Shown here: in pieces, positions 46,506-55,503 of the stretch
How positions within the stretch are numbered: the stretch's first letter is position 1
How the letters are laid out: each line of letters begins with the position of its first letter
Assembly (NCBI RefSeq): GCF_009299505.1
Contig: NZ_WBSM01000007.1
Location: forward strand, 1-64,000
Source: Bifidobacterium ramosum
GTDB lineage: Bacteria > Actinomycetota > Actinomycetes > Actinomycetales > Bifidobacteriaceae
DNA: 64,000 nucleotides
Direction of reading: 5' to 3'
The notes under the pieces: model-generated
Told to the model about the DNA's origin: nothing
The model's database searches: none
The model's input: the letters and a program-made list of their open reading frames with translations, nothing else
Program-made: the position numbers and the translations under genes

Positions 46506-47750
46506 ATGTCCGCAAGGACGAAGAAGGACAGTATGGGGCCGTCGCCGGAGCGGCGGAGCAGGTTCGGCACCGTGACGCCGCGCTACGACGCCGCGGGCAA
46601 TCTCATCGCCTGGCAGGTGCGCTACCCGGACCCGAAACGACCGGGCAAGAAGGTCCAGCGCCAGTTCAAGCCGGACATGGAGCACGAGGCGCACCAGTGG
46701 CTCGAAAAGGAGCGGCATCTGGTGGAACTGGACCGCAAGAACATCCAGGAATGGGTCCATCCGTCCGAACGCCGCCGCAGGAAGCGCGCGAGCCTTATCT
46801 CGTTCGAGGATTACGTGACCCGATGGGCGGAGGGATACCGGCTGCCGAACGGCGAGAGGATAGCCGGCGGCACGCGCCGGAACCTGTATCTCGACATCGC
46901 GCACTTCATGCCGGGCTTCAAAGGCAAGCTCCTGACCGAGATCACGCCGAAGGACATCAAACGCTGGTACGACGCACCGCACCCCGAGGGGCAATGGGCG
47001 TTCCGTCGCTCATGCATGCGCCTGAAGGCGGCGTTCGCCAGCGCCACGAAGATGAGCATGGACGGCTCCCCGCCGCTGATCCGCGACAACCCGTTCATCC
47101 TGCCCATACCGCCAGCGCCACGATCCGCCAGGGAAGACGTTCCGCCGGTCACGCCGCTGGAACTCAAGCTGATCGCGGAGAACATGCCCGACTACACGAG
47201 ACTGGCGGTGATACTCGCCACGCTCGTCGGAGGCCTCCGTTGCGGCGAGCTGTGCGGCCTGCAGGTCAAGGACATCGATCTGAAGGCCAAACGCCTGACC
47301 GTGCGCCATTCCGTCAACAGGGGCTATGCGGATCGCGGTTCGACACGCATCGACAGGACCAAGACCGACTCCAGCCGGCGCACCGTGCCCATCCCCGACG
47401 GTCTCGTTCCCCTGATTCACGACCATCTGCTCAGGCACTGCGAATGGACGGACCCGGAAGCCATGGTCTTCCGCCCCAGACGAGCCTCGGTGATGAGTCA
47501 GACCACCCTGGAGGCCCAGTTCCGCAAAGCCAGGGAGAAAGCCGGCCGACCCGACCTGACCTTCCAGTCCCTGAGGGCGAGTCACGCGACCCTGCTCATG
47601 CTCAAGGGCGGCACCTTGAGGGAGGTCATGGACGAACTCGGACACGTCAGCGAGAAGGTCGCCATCAAGCACTACCAGCGCATCGTCGCCCGACACCGCA
47701 ACCAGATCGTCAACCAACTCGCCGAAGACTTCATCAAAGCAGCGCAATGA
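46506..47750 (+). CDS. Tyrosine recombinase (phage-type integrase) 1
   Basis: 414 residues. AP2-like arm-binding N-terminus (AWQVRYPDPKRPGKKVQRQF), SAM-like core-binding domain (YVTRWAEGYRLPNGERIAGGTR), then the catalytic domain: Arg in LVGGLRCGELCGL, Lys in RTKTDSSRRTVPIP, Arg/His in LRASHATLLMLKGG, LGHVSEKVAIKHY with the nucleophile Tyr. The histidine of the HxxR box is replaced (QSLR). Start at MSARTKKD behind AAGGAG. Paralogue of the gene at 49714. Confidence 0.92.
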   Translation: MSARTKKDSMGPSPERRSRFGTVTPRYDAAGNLIAWQVRYPDPKRPGKKVQRQFKPDMEHEAHQWLEKERHLVELDRKNIQEWVHPSERRRRKRASLISFEDYVTRWAEGYRLPNGERIAGGTRRNLYLDIAHFMPGFKGKLLTEITPKDIKRWYDAPHPEGQWAFRRSCMRLKAAFASATKMSMDGSPPLIRDNPFILPIPPAPRSAREDVPPVTPLELKLIAENMPDYTRLAVILATLVGGLRCGELCGLQVKDIDLKAKRLTVRHSVNRGYADRGSTRIDRTKTDSSRRTVPIPDGLVPLIHDHLLRHCEWTDPEAMVFRPRRASVMSQTTLEAQFRKAREKAGRPDLTFQSLRASHATLLMLKGGTLREVMDELGHVSEKVAIKHYQRIVARHRNQIVNQLAEDFIKAAQ

Positions 47751-47792
47751 CCACATATGGACGAATACGGATTGAGATGCCCTGCCGTCCGA

Positions 47793-47834
47793 TGTATACA
47801 GAACTATTCCCAATATGGAATAGTTCTGTATACA
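47793..47834 (+). promoter_or_regulatory. 42-bp perfect palindrome before the HTH/NTase pair
   Basis: Perfect 18-bp arms TGTATACAGAACTATTCC / GGAATAGTTCTGTATACA around CAATAT, ending 8 bp before the start codon, so it covers the ribosome site region and probably the promoter. An operator for autoregulation by the HTH product is the best reading. Confidence 0.8.
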
Positions 47835-47842
47835 ATAGAGGT

Positions 47843-48547
47843 ATGGCTATCAGAACGAATCGGACGCTGCTCACACGGCGGGAAGCCGCCCGCCGACTCG
47901 GAGTGAGCGAACGACGGGTCAGCGCGCTTCGCGCTGCCGGCCGGCTTGAATCGTTTCCCGTGGGAGACGGCTCGCTGGTCACGGAGGATTCCGTACGCCG
48001 CCAAGCACAGTGGCAGGGGGCGGACGGGCGCCCGTATTCACCGGACATGGCATTCGGGGCGCTATACATGCTCAGCGGTCTCGACGCGCCATGGCTGGGC
48101 CGACAACAGCGATACCGGCTCAAGGGATACCTGAGACGGATGGATGCGGAGAATCTGACCCGTCTCACGCGCAGGCGTGCGATGACGGTCGAATACTGGT
48201 GCAGGGATTCCAACCTCGCCAAGGTCGCAACCCTCATTCGTCCCTCCGCCGCCACCGGCACATTGGCGGACTCATTCCAGTTGACCACCACGGACATGGT
48301 GGAAGGATACGTCACCGCCAGCGCTCTGGATGACATCGTCCGACAATGCCGGTTGAAGCAAGGTGTGACACCCGTCCGGGTGCGACTCCACATCACCGAC
48401 AATCTCCCCGCCGGCGAAGGATCAATGCCTCTCGGCGTATGCGCGACCGACCTGGCCGAATCCAACGACCCGAGAGAACGCCGCGCCGGCCTGAAAACCC
48501 TCCAACAGCTGATCGAAGACCACCACCGCAAGGAGCATCAGGAATGA
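47843..48547 (+). CDS. HTH protein, probable antitoxin of an AbiE-like pair
   Basis: 234 residues. N-terminal MerR/excisionase-like helix-turn-helix (LTRREAARRLGVSERRVSALRAAGRLESF, residues ~8-36), followed by a ~190-residue domain of unknown type (AFGALYMLSGLDAPWLG...). Overlaps the downstream nucleotidyltransferase gene by four bases (ATGA). Architecture and coupling match type IV AbiEi/AbiEii systems, in which the first gene is a DNA-binding autorepressor and antitoxin. The toxin/antitoxin assignment is inference. Confidence 0.78.
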   Translation: MAIRTNRTLLTRREAARRLGVSERRVSALRAAGRLESFPVGDGSLVTEDSVRRQAQWQGADGRPYSPDMAFGALYMLSGLDAPWLGRQQRYRLKGYLRRMDAENLTRLTRRRAMTVEYWCRDSNLAKVATLIRPSAATGTLADSFQLTTTDMVEGYVTASALDDIVRQCRLKQGVTPVRVRLHITDNLPAGEGSMPLGVCATDLAESNDPRERRAGLKTLQQLIEDHHRKEHQE

Positions 48548-49281
48548 TCCCCACAATCCACATCCCCAGCACCGGCCATCCGTGGAGCACCGTGTACGCG
48601 GTCGCCGCGGCGAACATCCCGGAATCATGGCTGCTCACAGGCGGGCTCATGGTCCAGCTGCACGCCATCATGGGCGGATTGACCGCACGCCCCACCACCG
48701 ACGCCGACCTACTCGCCGACCTCATGGCCGACCGACGCGGCATCGCCAGACTGCGCGGCATCCTCACTGCCCGCGGGTTCCAGACGCAGCCGGGCACGCT
48801 GACCGGATACACGACCCGCATGAGCGCGCCGAACGGCGACATCGTGGACCTGCTGGTCGCCGACCACCTGCCCAAATTCCTCGGCAACGACGCGACCATC
48901 GCCGGCACGCCGGTACTGTCCATGCCGGGCGGCGCGCAGGCTGTGGAACGCAGTATGCAGGTCCGGCTCATCGACGACCAAAGCGGGACCGAAGTCACAA
49001 TCCGTATCCCGGACCTGCTCGGCGCATTGATACTTAAGAGTGCCGCCTATAGTGCCGATCACGCCGGCTACGGTGAACGCCACCTCTACGACGCCGCCCT
49101 GCTGGCATCCCTCATCCCGGACCCTGATGCCGAGCTCGCACGACTGCACAGCGGCACCGACCGCAAACGCATCAAACTCCTGCACGAGCAGCTCACCGAG
49201 GATTCACCTTACTGGGACAACCTCGACGAACCACACCGTCAGGACGGATTGGACGCCATCGAAACACTCGCCACATGGTGA
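48544..49281 (+). CDS. Nucleotidyltransferase-fold protein, AbiEii-like toxin candidate
   Basis: 245 residues. NTase motif WLLTGGLMVQLHA...ARPTTDADLLADL: the GG pair followed by Asp-x-Asp, then a later acidic residue in DIVDLLVADHLP, and the AbiEii-like LGALILKSAAYSA...GERHLYDAALLASLI. In AbiE systems this protein blocks growth by acting on tRNA or another RNA and can stop phage. Its start codon lies inside the upstream gene's stop. Confidence 0.8.
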   Translation: MIPTIHIPSTGHPWSTVYAVAAANIPESWLLTGGLMVQLHAIMGGLTARPTTDADLLADLMADRRGIARLRGILTARGFQTQPGTLTGYTTRMSAPNGDIVDLLVADHLPKFLGNDATIAGTPVLSMPGGAQAVERSMQVRLIDDQSGTEVTIRIPDLLGALILKSAAYSADHAGYGERHLYDAALLASLIPDPDAELARLHSGTDRKRIKLLHEQLTEDSPYWDNLDEPHRQDGLDAIETLATW

Positions 49282-49569
49282 CGGGCACCTGTCAGCAAGT
49301 TGCATATACGGGGCATGCCATCCTGAATCACGTAGTTCGAAAAAACGTCCTGTTCCCTCGCGACAGAGCACGGCCAAATACTCGACATTCAAAGATGAAG
49401 TATTGAGCGTCTGCGTGCATATCGCTCTGACGCGATACTGACCTAATGCGCATGAGCGTGCTTCATTTGGCATCTGCCGTAAGACCTCAAGAATCGTCAG
49501 TCATCACAGTTCTTATTTTCTGCTTCTCTTTTCGTTTTATGCGGATAGAACTTATCGGCATAGACAATG

Positions 49570-49626
49570 AATGGCCTCAAAGAGGCCATTCGCGTGTGTA
49601 TGTCATCTCAAGATGACATACACACG
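49570..49626 (+). repeat. Two adjacent hairpins in the integrase-2 leader
   Basis: AATGGCCTC-AAA-GAGGCCATT (49570-49590) and CGTGTGTATGTCATCT-CA-AGATGACATACACACG (49593-49626, perfect 16-bp arms). No gene is seen in 49282-49713; the open frame that crosses these hairpins has no ribosome site. Confidence 0.8.
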
Positions 49627-49668
49627 GCGAACTCCTCCTCTCCGGCATCATTTGACTTCAATCTCCCG

Positions 49669-49695
49669 AAAGGCGCACACACGGTGCGCCTTTTT
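49669..49695 (+). terminator. Intrinsic terminator 19 bp before integrase 2
   Basis: AAAGGCGCA-CACACGG-TGCGCCTTT with further Ts (five in all after GCGCC), just upstream of the integrase start at 49714. It would end any transcript from the preceding hairpins, making a short RNA or an attenuated leader. Confidence 0.82.
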
Positions 49696-49713
49696 GCTAT
49701 CAAGGGGGATTTC

Positions 49714-50970
49714 ATGCCCAGAAATAGGCGTCCCAAGAAAAACCAAACAACAAGGCCTCGAAGCGCATGGGGAACGGTCATACCACGTTTTGACGAAAAC
49801 GGAGGAATCATTGCCTGGCAAGTTCGCTACCCGAACCCGCTTGCCCCGGGAAAACGAGTGCAACGGCAGTTCAAACCCTGGCAGGAACTAGAGGCCAGAA
49901 CATGGCTCGAAGAAGAGAAACATCTGGTAGATCTGCACAATAAGGGCATAGCCGAATGGAAGCACCCGACTCAACGAAAAAAAGACAAGCTGAAGGAGTT
50001 CAGGGAACAGGAGCAGCGTCATATCCTGTTCCGCGATTATGTGGCGCAATGGGAATCAAACTACAAGCTCCCGAATGGCGGAGAGATAGCCGGAGGGACA
50101 CGCAGGAACCTCAAATTAGACATCCGGCATTTCATCACGGATTTTGAGTCGCTCCGCCTCTCGGAAATCACACCCCTGAAAATCAAGGCATGGTATGACA
50201 AACCACATCCAGAAGGGCAATGGGCATTCCGTCGCTCCTGCATGCGCTTCAAGGCGATTCTCGAATCCGCGACAAAGCCCGGATTGGACGGGACGGAGCC
50301 ATTGCTTCAATTCAATCCATTCATTTTCCCCATACCGCCAGCACCCCGGTCCTCCCGCATCGACGCGCCTCCGGTGACTCCTCGTGAACTGATGCTACTG
50401 GCAGAGGCCATGCCGGAATACACAAGACTGTCGGTCTTCCTCTCAACCTTGGTCGGAGGACTACGATGCGGCGAGCTCTGCGGCTTGCGTGTCATGGACA
50501 TAGATCTAGATGGTCAGACGTTGCACGTCCGACGCTCCGTGAACCGTGGCCGTACGGATCGTGGAGAAATCCGATACAGCCGGACAAAAACGGAATCAAG
50601 CATAAGGAATGTGCATATACCTGACGCGCTCATGCCGATGATTCGCCAGCACCTTCACAATCACTGCGACATGGGACTGCCAGAATCTCCGGTATTCGTC
50701 CCACGAAGAGCGAAGATAATGTCCCAAACTACGCTGGAGGAACAATTCGCTAAGGCACGCGTAAAAGCCAGCCGTCCTGATTTGACGTTCCAAGGGCTAC
50801 GGGCGAGCCATGCGACATTGTTGATGTTGCGGGGAGGCACACTCCGCGAAGTCATGAACGAGCTGGGACATACAAGCGAGAAAGTTGCCATACGTTATTA
50901 CCAACTCACCGTCGCCGAACATCAGAGCAGGATAGTAGATCGTCTTGCACAGGATTTCATGGACGCATAG
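49714..50970 (+). CDS. Tyrosine recombinase (phage-type integrase) 2
   Basis: 418 residues, collinear with integrase 1 over its whole length (shared segments include FRRSCMR, FPIPPAPRS, GGLRCGELCGLRV, MSQTTLEEQFAKAR, LRASHATLLMLRGGTLREVMNELGH). Same catalytic plan, including QGLR for HxxR and the Tyr in IRYYQLTV. I take MPRNRRPKKN as start because the upstream open frame crosses a terminator. Codon use is AT-richer than integrase 1, so the two are old paralogues rather than a fresh duplication. Confidence 0.9.
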   Translation: MPRNRRPKKNQTTRPRSAWGTVIPRFDENGGIIAWQVRYPNPLAPGKRVQRQFKPWQELEARTWLEEEKHLVDLHNKGIAEWKHPTQRKKDKLKEFREQEQRHILFRDYVAQWESNYKLPNGGEIAGGTRRNLKLDIRHFITDFESLRLSEITPLKIKAWYDKPHPEGQWAFRRSCMRFKAILESATKPGLDGTEPLLQFNPFIFPIPPAPRSSRIDAPPVTPRELMLLAEAMPEYTRLSVFLSTLVGGLRCGELCGLRVMDIDLDGQTLHVRRSVNRGRTDRGEIRYSRTKTESSIRNVHIPDALMPMIRQHLHNHCDMGLPESPVFVPRRAKIMSQTTLEEQFAKARVKASRPDLTFQGLRASHATLLMLRGGTLREVMNELGHTSEKVAIRYYQLTVAEHQSRIVDRLAQDFMDA

Positions 50971-50996
50971 CGCCATATCAAAGGAAGAATGACACA

Positions 50997-51034
50997 AGCT
51001 GGTGCTGGTGTCTTCTCAGTTACCAACACCAGCT
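50997..51034 (+). terminator. Hairpin after integrase 2
   Basis: AGCTGGTGCTGGT / ACCAACACCAGCT with one mismatch, 27 bp past the stop; no T-run. Confidence 0.45.
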
Positions 51035-51165
51035 CAATGACATGACGGTGTGCATGGCATAAACAATTACCTCATGATGTTGTCATACGAAAGATGACAA
51101 GCCTCGCCAATAACAAGATGATGCGATTGCATCTATGCGATACTTCGGGCACAGAAAGGATGACC

Positions 51166-51339
51166 ATGAAAGTAATTACCTCGGCGTTGCTGATCGTATC
51201 ATTAACAGCAATCGGAATAATGCCGGAAGGCAATGCCGACGTTATCTCATTGGAAGCATATGACGTTACTACCTATTCAGTTCGAATGCTTCCGGCCTGT
51301 CCTCATTCCATAAATTGGATCTGTCACATCGTGGGATAA
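51166..51339 (+). CDS. Possible small secreted peptide
   Basis: 57 residues from an ATG six bases after AGAAAGG. The first ~25 residues (MKVITSALLIVSLTAIGIMP...) look like a signal peptide, leaving a short tail ending MLPACPHSINWICHIVG with two cysteines. It lies convergent to the histidine kinase and overlaps its 3' end by 63 bases on the other strand. A signalling peptide or bacteriocin-like precursor is possible, but no processing or export gene is beside it, and a chance ORF cannot be excluded. Confidence 0.35.
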   Translation: MKVITSALLIVSLTAIGIMPEGNADVISLEAYDVTTYSVRMLPACPHSINWICHIVG

Positions 51340-52509
51340 GCTCAGCGGAATTTGTGCATGAAATTGCCATGTGCCGTCTTCTGAGGAAGTTCTAGTTGTT
51401 CCACCCAGCAATTGTATGCGTTTTTCATGCAGCTTTAAACCATTTTCCGATACGGGTTTATCAGGGAACAAGCTATCCGCTGAAACTTCATTGACCTGGT
51501 CAATAGATATTATTAAATCTTTACAACTTATAGAGATATAATAATCGCTATTGGGTTTCGCATGGGCGGCAGTGTTCGTATATAGCTCTTGCAATAGAGA
51601 CTCTACTTCATCAAAGTAATCGTTGCTGATTTTTTCTGAAAACTCGGAAGGTATATAGGTTTTCCCAGAAAATCCCAGCATTGATAAAAATTTATCGCCT
51701 TGCTCGGCAATAGATTGAAGGCGTCTGATATACGGCATATCTACATTATTTAGCAATGCAACATCATTGCCGTTCATTACATTAATGGCAATTCGTATTT
51801 CTTCCAATGTTTTAACAATCGTTGATCGAAGATTTGAAATCTCTTCTTCGCTGAAGTTGCAATCATGTTTTGCTGATTTGTTATCCAGCATTATTGCCAT
51901 GTATGTTAGATTTCCGCTAACCGAATCATGTATCTTACTGACGGCAATATTTTCCTTTCTAACCATTGAAAGATGCTGCTGAATCTTTTCTGCTTTAAGC
52001 TTATCCTTCTCTACTTGATCCGCCAGATTTCTCCAAGATATCGCTCTTCCGATGAAAAATGCCAAAAACATAATGAACAAAAGCATGACATATTCATCGA
52101 ACGGAGTCTTTGTTAGACTGAATCTCCACATGCGAATGGCAGAAACTGTCAACGGATAGATTGCTCCATATGGTGGCTTGACATATAGTCCAATATAAGC
52201 AAGCGCCAACCAAGTTCCCCACAGAAAACTTGGTCCGCTAGTATCTGGTATAAAACAGCCGAAAACAAATGCACCCAACAGCAGATTGCTGCCTAATAGC
52301 GGATGAACGGCCATTAGCGCGATCATCGATATATGAATGATTACCAATAGCCAAGTTATTATTTCCCGTGGTGGATAAGTCCATGTTTCCGTTATCGTGA
52401 TAACAATACTGACGACCGGAAGTAAGTGTTGAACATATTTGGTGTTATTGAGAATGAAAGCATTGTGCGCTTTATTGCTGCTTTTTACTCGTCTTTCTTT
52501 TCGAGCCAT
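51277..52509 (-). CDS. NarL-type sensor histidine kinase
   Basis: 410 residues. About five membrane helices (residues ~28-155), a short coiled linker, a HisKA_3-type dimerisation helix with phospho-acceptor His194 in SKIHDSVSGNLTYMAIM, and an HATPase domain with N-box ELYTNTAAHA and a glycine turn near NGLKLHEKRIQLLGG. Pairs with the response regulator just upstream (25-base overlap). Visibly AT-richer than the surrounding genome, so probably acquired. The input signal is unknown; the membrane helices are not followed by a recognisable sensor domain. Confidence 0.88.
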   Translation of the reverse strand: MARKERRVKSSNKAHNAFILNNTKYVQHLLPVVSIVITITETWTYPPREIITWLLVIIHISMIALMAVHPLLGSNLLLGAFVFGCFIPDTSGPSFLWGTWLALAYIGLYVKPPYGAIYPLTVSAIRMWRFSLTKTPFDEYVMLLFIMFLAFFIGRAISWRNLADQVEKDKLKAEKIQQHLSMVRKENIAVSKIHDSVSGNLTYMAIMLDNKSAKHDCNFSEEEISNLRSTIVKTLEEIRIAINVMNGNDVALLNNVDMPYIRRLQSIAEQGDKFLSMLGFSGKTYIPSEFSEKISNDYFDEVESLLQELYTNTAAHAKPNSDYYISISCKDLIISIDQVNEVSADSLFPDKPVSENGLKLHEKRIQLLGGTTRTSSEDGTWQFHAQIPLSLSHDVTDPIYGMRTGRKHSN

Positions 52510-53150
52510 TTAATTACCGCCTGCGTTCTGTTCTTGGCGCCTATCTTCTCAACTACGCGCTTGATGTATGTCTTTACGGTTGGTTCTCCTATGCCAAGCT
52601 TCACTCCGATTTCCTTTGATGTATATCCTAACGCGCATAGATTCATGACCTCTTCCTCTCTTCTGGTGAGGTTCTTATACCGGCGTTTGGGGCTGTCCTC
52701 TATGGATAGTCTCGCGTAGGCTTCCTGCGCGGTTTCCGATGACTCGTATTTCACATGAGGTGATTGTCCGTTGGCCAATAGGCACACGGCTTGACAGACA
52801 TCACGCACCTGCGCCTTGTCCATCAAACACGCTGCCCCGTTCTCCAGAGCCTGTACGTAGTATCTCTCTAGGGAGAAAGCGGTTATGCCGATCAGCACGA
52901 TTTGCGGTGTTTTGGAGCGGATGGCCCGGCATACCTCATAGCCGGTCATGTCTTCCAAGGACATGTCCACCAGCAGTACGTCGGGCTGCGTTTTCTTATC
53001 CAGGCATTTGTCGATAGCCGTTTTGCCCTTCGCCGCCGTCCAATGTATTTCAGCGAATGGCAGAAGCTGCTTGATCATTAGCTTCATCATGCCAAGTGTG
53101 AGTTTGTCGTTATCGACAATGGCGATTCTGATTCGTTTCCCTAGGTACAT
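52485..53150 (-). CDS. NarL/FixJ-family response regulator
   Basis: 221 residues. Receiver domain (IRIAIVDNDKLTLG, phospho-site Asp62 in VLLVDMS, the Thr/Lys positions in ITAFS and LMDKAQ), a linker, then a LuxR-type helix-turn-helix (LTRREEEVMNLCALGYTSKEI...TVKTYIKRVVEKIGAKNR) at ~155-205. Overlaps the kinase gene, so they form one operon. No obvious target promoter was identified nearby. The 53151-53332 gap beyond it holds no gene I can support. Confidence 0.92.
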   Translation of the reverse strand: MYLGKRIRIAIVDNDKLTLGMMKLMIKQLLPFAEIHWTAAKGKTAIDKCLDKKTQPDVLLVDMSLEDMTGYEVCRAIRSKTPQIVLIGITAFSLERYYVQALENGAACLMDKAQVRDVCQAVCLLANGQSPHVKYESSETAQEAYARLSIEDSPKRRYKNLTRREEEVMNLCALGYTSKEIGVKLGIGEPTVKTYIKRVVEKIGAKNRTQAVIKWLEKKDE

Positions 53151-53332
53151 TGCTCAATCATCCGTAATACGGTTAGATGTGGGTGTTGCGCTGGAAGCGT
53201 TCTGGTTCCGATTGATGGTGTTGGTGGTCTTGAACCATGTCTGGACAGCACCATCAATGAATTGCTGGTGCTGGTCGTTCCCGGAATCGGGCGGCTACGG
53301 CATGGGGACTCCTCTCATGGGGCAGATGCTGC

Positions 53333-55369
53333 TCATAGTACGCTCTGCACTCGGCTCGCCGAGCGCAGATGATCAGCAACCCGGAAAACGACTTCCTGCA
53401 GTCTTTGCAGTTCGGAGTCGCGGCTGGTCATACTCCATTGCGCCGCATACGCCTCCATCCAGATCTCCAATGCTGCGGCAAGATTCGCCGCGTCGTCATG
53501 CTGAATCGCCTCGCATGATTGCAAAGTGCCAGTGACCCCCGCCTCGGACGCGAGTCGGAGGCCAACTCGGTTCAGCGTTCGTTGCCCCTCGATGGCTACG
53601 CGGAATGCAGCGGCGTTTCCTGCGATTCGCGGTCCTGCGGTCGCGGTGATCGCGGAGATTCGACGAGCGCTGGTCTGCAGAAGGTGATCTGCGGTTTCAC
53701 CGAGCGCGATGTGGTGCTTCAGATAGCGGAGCAGTATCCGTCGGGATTCTGCAAGTGACGGTGTCCGGCTTTCGTTCTGGAGGGTGCGGATCACATCGTC
53801 TGGTCGTTCGTTTTCCGGGAGCAGTCCCTGGATGGTTTGCAGAACCCCAGTGTTGACGCCGTCCTGTCCGTCATCAAGTTCCAGCCAAGTGACCAGGTGG
53901 TTCCATTGGAAGCAGGCCGCATGGCTTGCGCGAGCAAGGATATCAAGCAGTTCTCCGCTGGCGTCGTGGTATTCGAGTCGGGAGATGCGGCGGAGCATGT
54001 CGGCCTCGTCCGGGACGCGTCCCGGATTCCAGGCTTCCTGTGCGCCGATGATCATGCCGGGGATGGCCATGCGCGGGTCGTTGACGTGGCCGAGGTCGCC
54101 CCAGTCGGTGACGAGCATGCCCTGCGCTTGGTATTGCGCGCCGTAGCGGGCCATGCGGGTGATGTTGTTCCAGGCGTCGTCGATGCGCGGCAGGAGCGCG
54201 TTCCAGCACCATACGGCCGGGCACACGATCTGCGTGGCGCCGGATTCGGCGACGGTCCTGATTTTCTCGTCGGTGACTTGCGGGTCGTACTGCCAGTTGA
54301 GCAGGATGACTTCTTCGGGGAGCTGTTCCAGGATTTCGGGGTGTTCGAGGGCGATGTCGCCCCACATCATCGGTTGTTTGCCTTGGGTTTCGAGGTGGCG
54401 GCACAGGCGGGTGACGTAGTCGGCGTACATGGCGGCGACGCCGATCCGCTCGGCGAGGGGCTTGGAGTGGCCCTTGCCGAGGTCGAAGGTCTCGTCGGCG
54501 CAGATGTTGAACTTGTCGGAGCGGAACAGCTGCAGGTAGTCGTCGATGAGTTTCGTGGACAGGGCGAAGGCGCGTTCGTCGCTGATGTTCAATGTGTGGT
54601 GGCGCATGCGGTCGATGAACCCGAACGGTTCGTCGGCGGACTCGGGGAACTCGCCGAGGTCGCGCAGGGACTGCGTGCGCAGGGCCATGTAGAGATGCCC
54701 GAACGTGGAGACCGACGGGACCAGTTCTAGCCCACGTTCGGCGCAGTAGTCGTCGAATTCGAGGATGTCCTTCGGGGTGAGCGGGCTGCTGCCGCGCCAG
54801 GTCTCGCTCATCCCGTCGAACGCGAAGGTGTGTTCGACGTAGAGCTGGAGCTGGTTGTACCTGTAGAGGCAGAGTTTGTCAGCCCAGGTCTTGAGCCAGT
54901 CGAGGGTGGGGACGCGCCCGCGGGTCACGTCGAGATAGTAGCCGCGCGTTTCGAAGGCGGGCTGGTCCTCGATGTGCAGGCAGGGCAGGGCGGCGCCGCA
55001 TTGGCGGATGAGCTGGCGCAGGGTCTGCACGCCGTTGCGCACGCCCTCGAAATCCGCGCCTACGACGGTCACGCCATCCGAGGTGATGTCGAGCGTATAC
55101 GAGCCGGACGGGTGTGCATGGGGATTGTCAAGTATGGTCAGGGTGATGAATCCCGGCCAGCGGTCGCCCGTCGCGATGTCCCATTCCAATCCGGTGGCTG
55201 CGCGGATGTCGTCGATGAGTTGTGCGGCGAGTATGTACCGATCGTCACCGGCCGCGCGCGCTTCGTTGATTCGTCCGCACATTGGCAGCAATGCGATGCC
55301 TGCTTTATGCTGCATGGTTTGCGGCGTGGGGACGATGGTCCATCCTTGCAGGGGTGTTTGGCCGTTCAT
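53333..55369 (-). CDS. GH20 beta-N-acetylhexosaminidase, intracellular
   Basis: 678 residues without a signal peptide. GH20 auxiliary domain, then a TIM barrel starting with ETRGYYLDVTRGRVPT and the substrate-assisted catalytic pair Asp292-Glu293 in NICADETFDLG; also WGDIALEHPE and NWQYDPQ. It removes terminal GlcNAc or GalNAc from oligosaccharides. The start MNGQTPLQGW has AAAGGA upstream; the frame is open far beyond it, but that is the shadow of the permease. Last gene of an ABC operon, so the imported sugar likely carries a beta-linked N-acetylhexosamine. Confidence 0.9.
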   Translation of the reverse strand: MNGQTPLQGWTIVPTPQTMQHKAGIALLPMCGRINEARAAGDDRYILAAQLIDDIRAATGLEWDIATGDRWPGFITLTILDNPHAHPSGSYTLDITSDGVTVVGADFEGVRNGVQTLRQLIRQCGAALPCLHIEDQPAFETRGYYLDVTRGRVPTLDWLKTWADKLCLYRYNQLQLYVEHTFAFDGMSETWRGSSPLTPKDILEFDDYCAERGLELVPSVSTFGHLYMALRTQSLRDLGEFPESADEPFGFIDRMRHHTLNISDERAFALSTKLIDDYLQLFRSDKFNICADETFDLGKGHSKPLAERIGVAAMYADYVTRLCRHLETQGKQPMMWGDIALEHPEILEQLPEEVILLNWQYDPQVTDEKIRTVAESGATQIVCPAVWCWNALLPRIDDAWNNITRMARYGAQYQAQGMLVTDWGDLGHVNDPRMAIPGMIIGAQEAWNPGRVPDEADMLRRISRLEYHDASGELLDILARASHAACFQWNHLVTWLELDDGQDGVNTGVLQTIQGLLPENERPDDVIRTLQNESRTPSLAESRRILLRYLKHHIALGETADHLLQTSARRISAITATAGPRIAGNAAAFRVAIEGQRTLNRVGLRLASEAGVTGTLQSCEAIQHDDAANLAAALEIWMEAYAAQWSMTSRDSELQRLQEVVFRVADHLRSASRVQSVL

Positions 55370-55503
55370 GGGAAGTTCCTTTCTTAGTATGTCGCCAAGG
55401 ATTGTTGTGAGGTTCGTTTGGCCCTGAGATGGCAGTGCGGCGTCGAGGCCATTTCGCGGACATGGTCCCGACACCGCACATGCTGCCGATCGATTCAGTT
55501 GGG

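Noticed and set aside
53151..53332. Possible gene fragment on the minus strand before the two-component operon
   Set aside because: A ~45-codon frame ending in TSNRITDD is open but has no start, ribosome site or recognisable domain.
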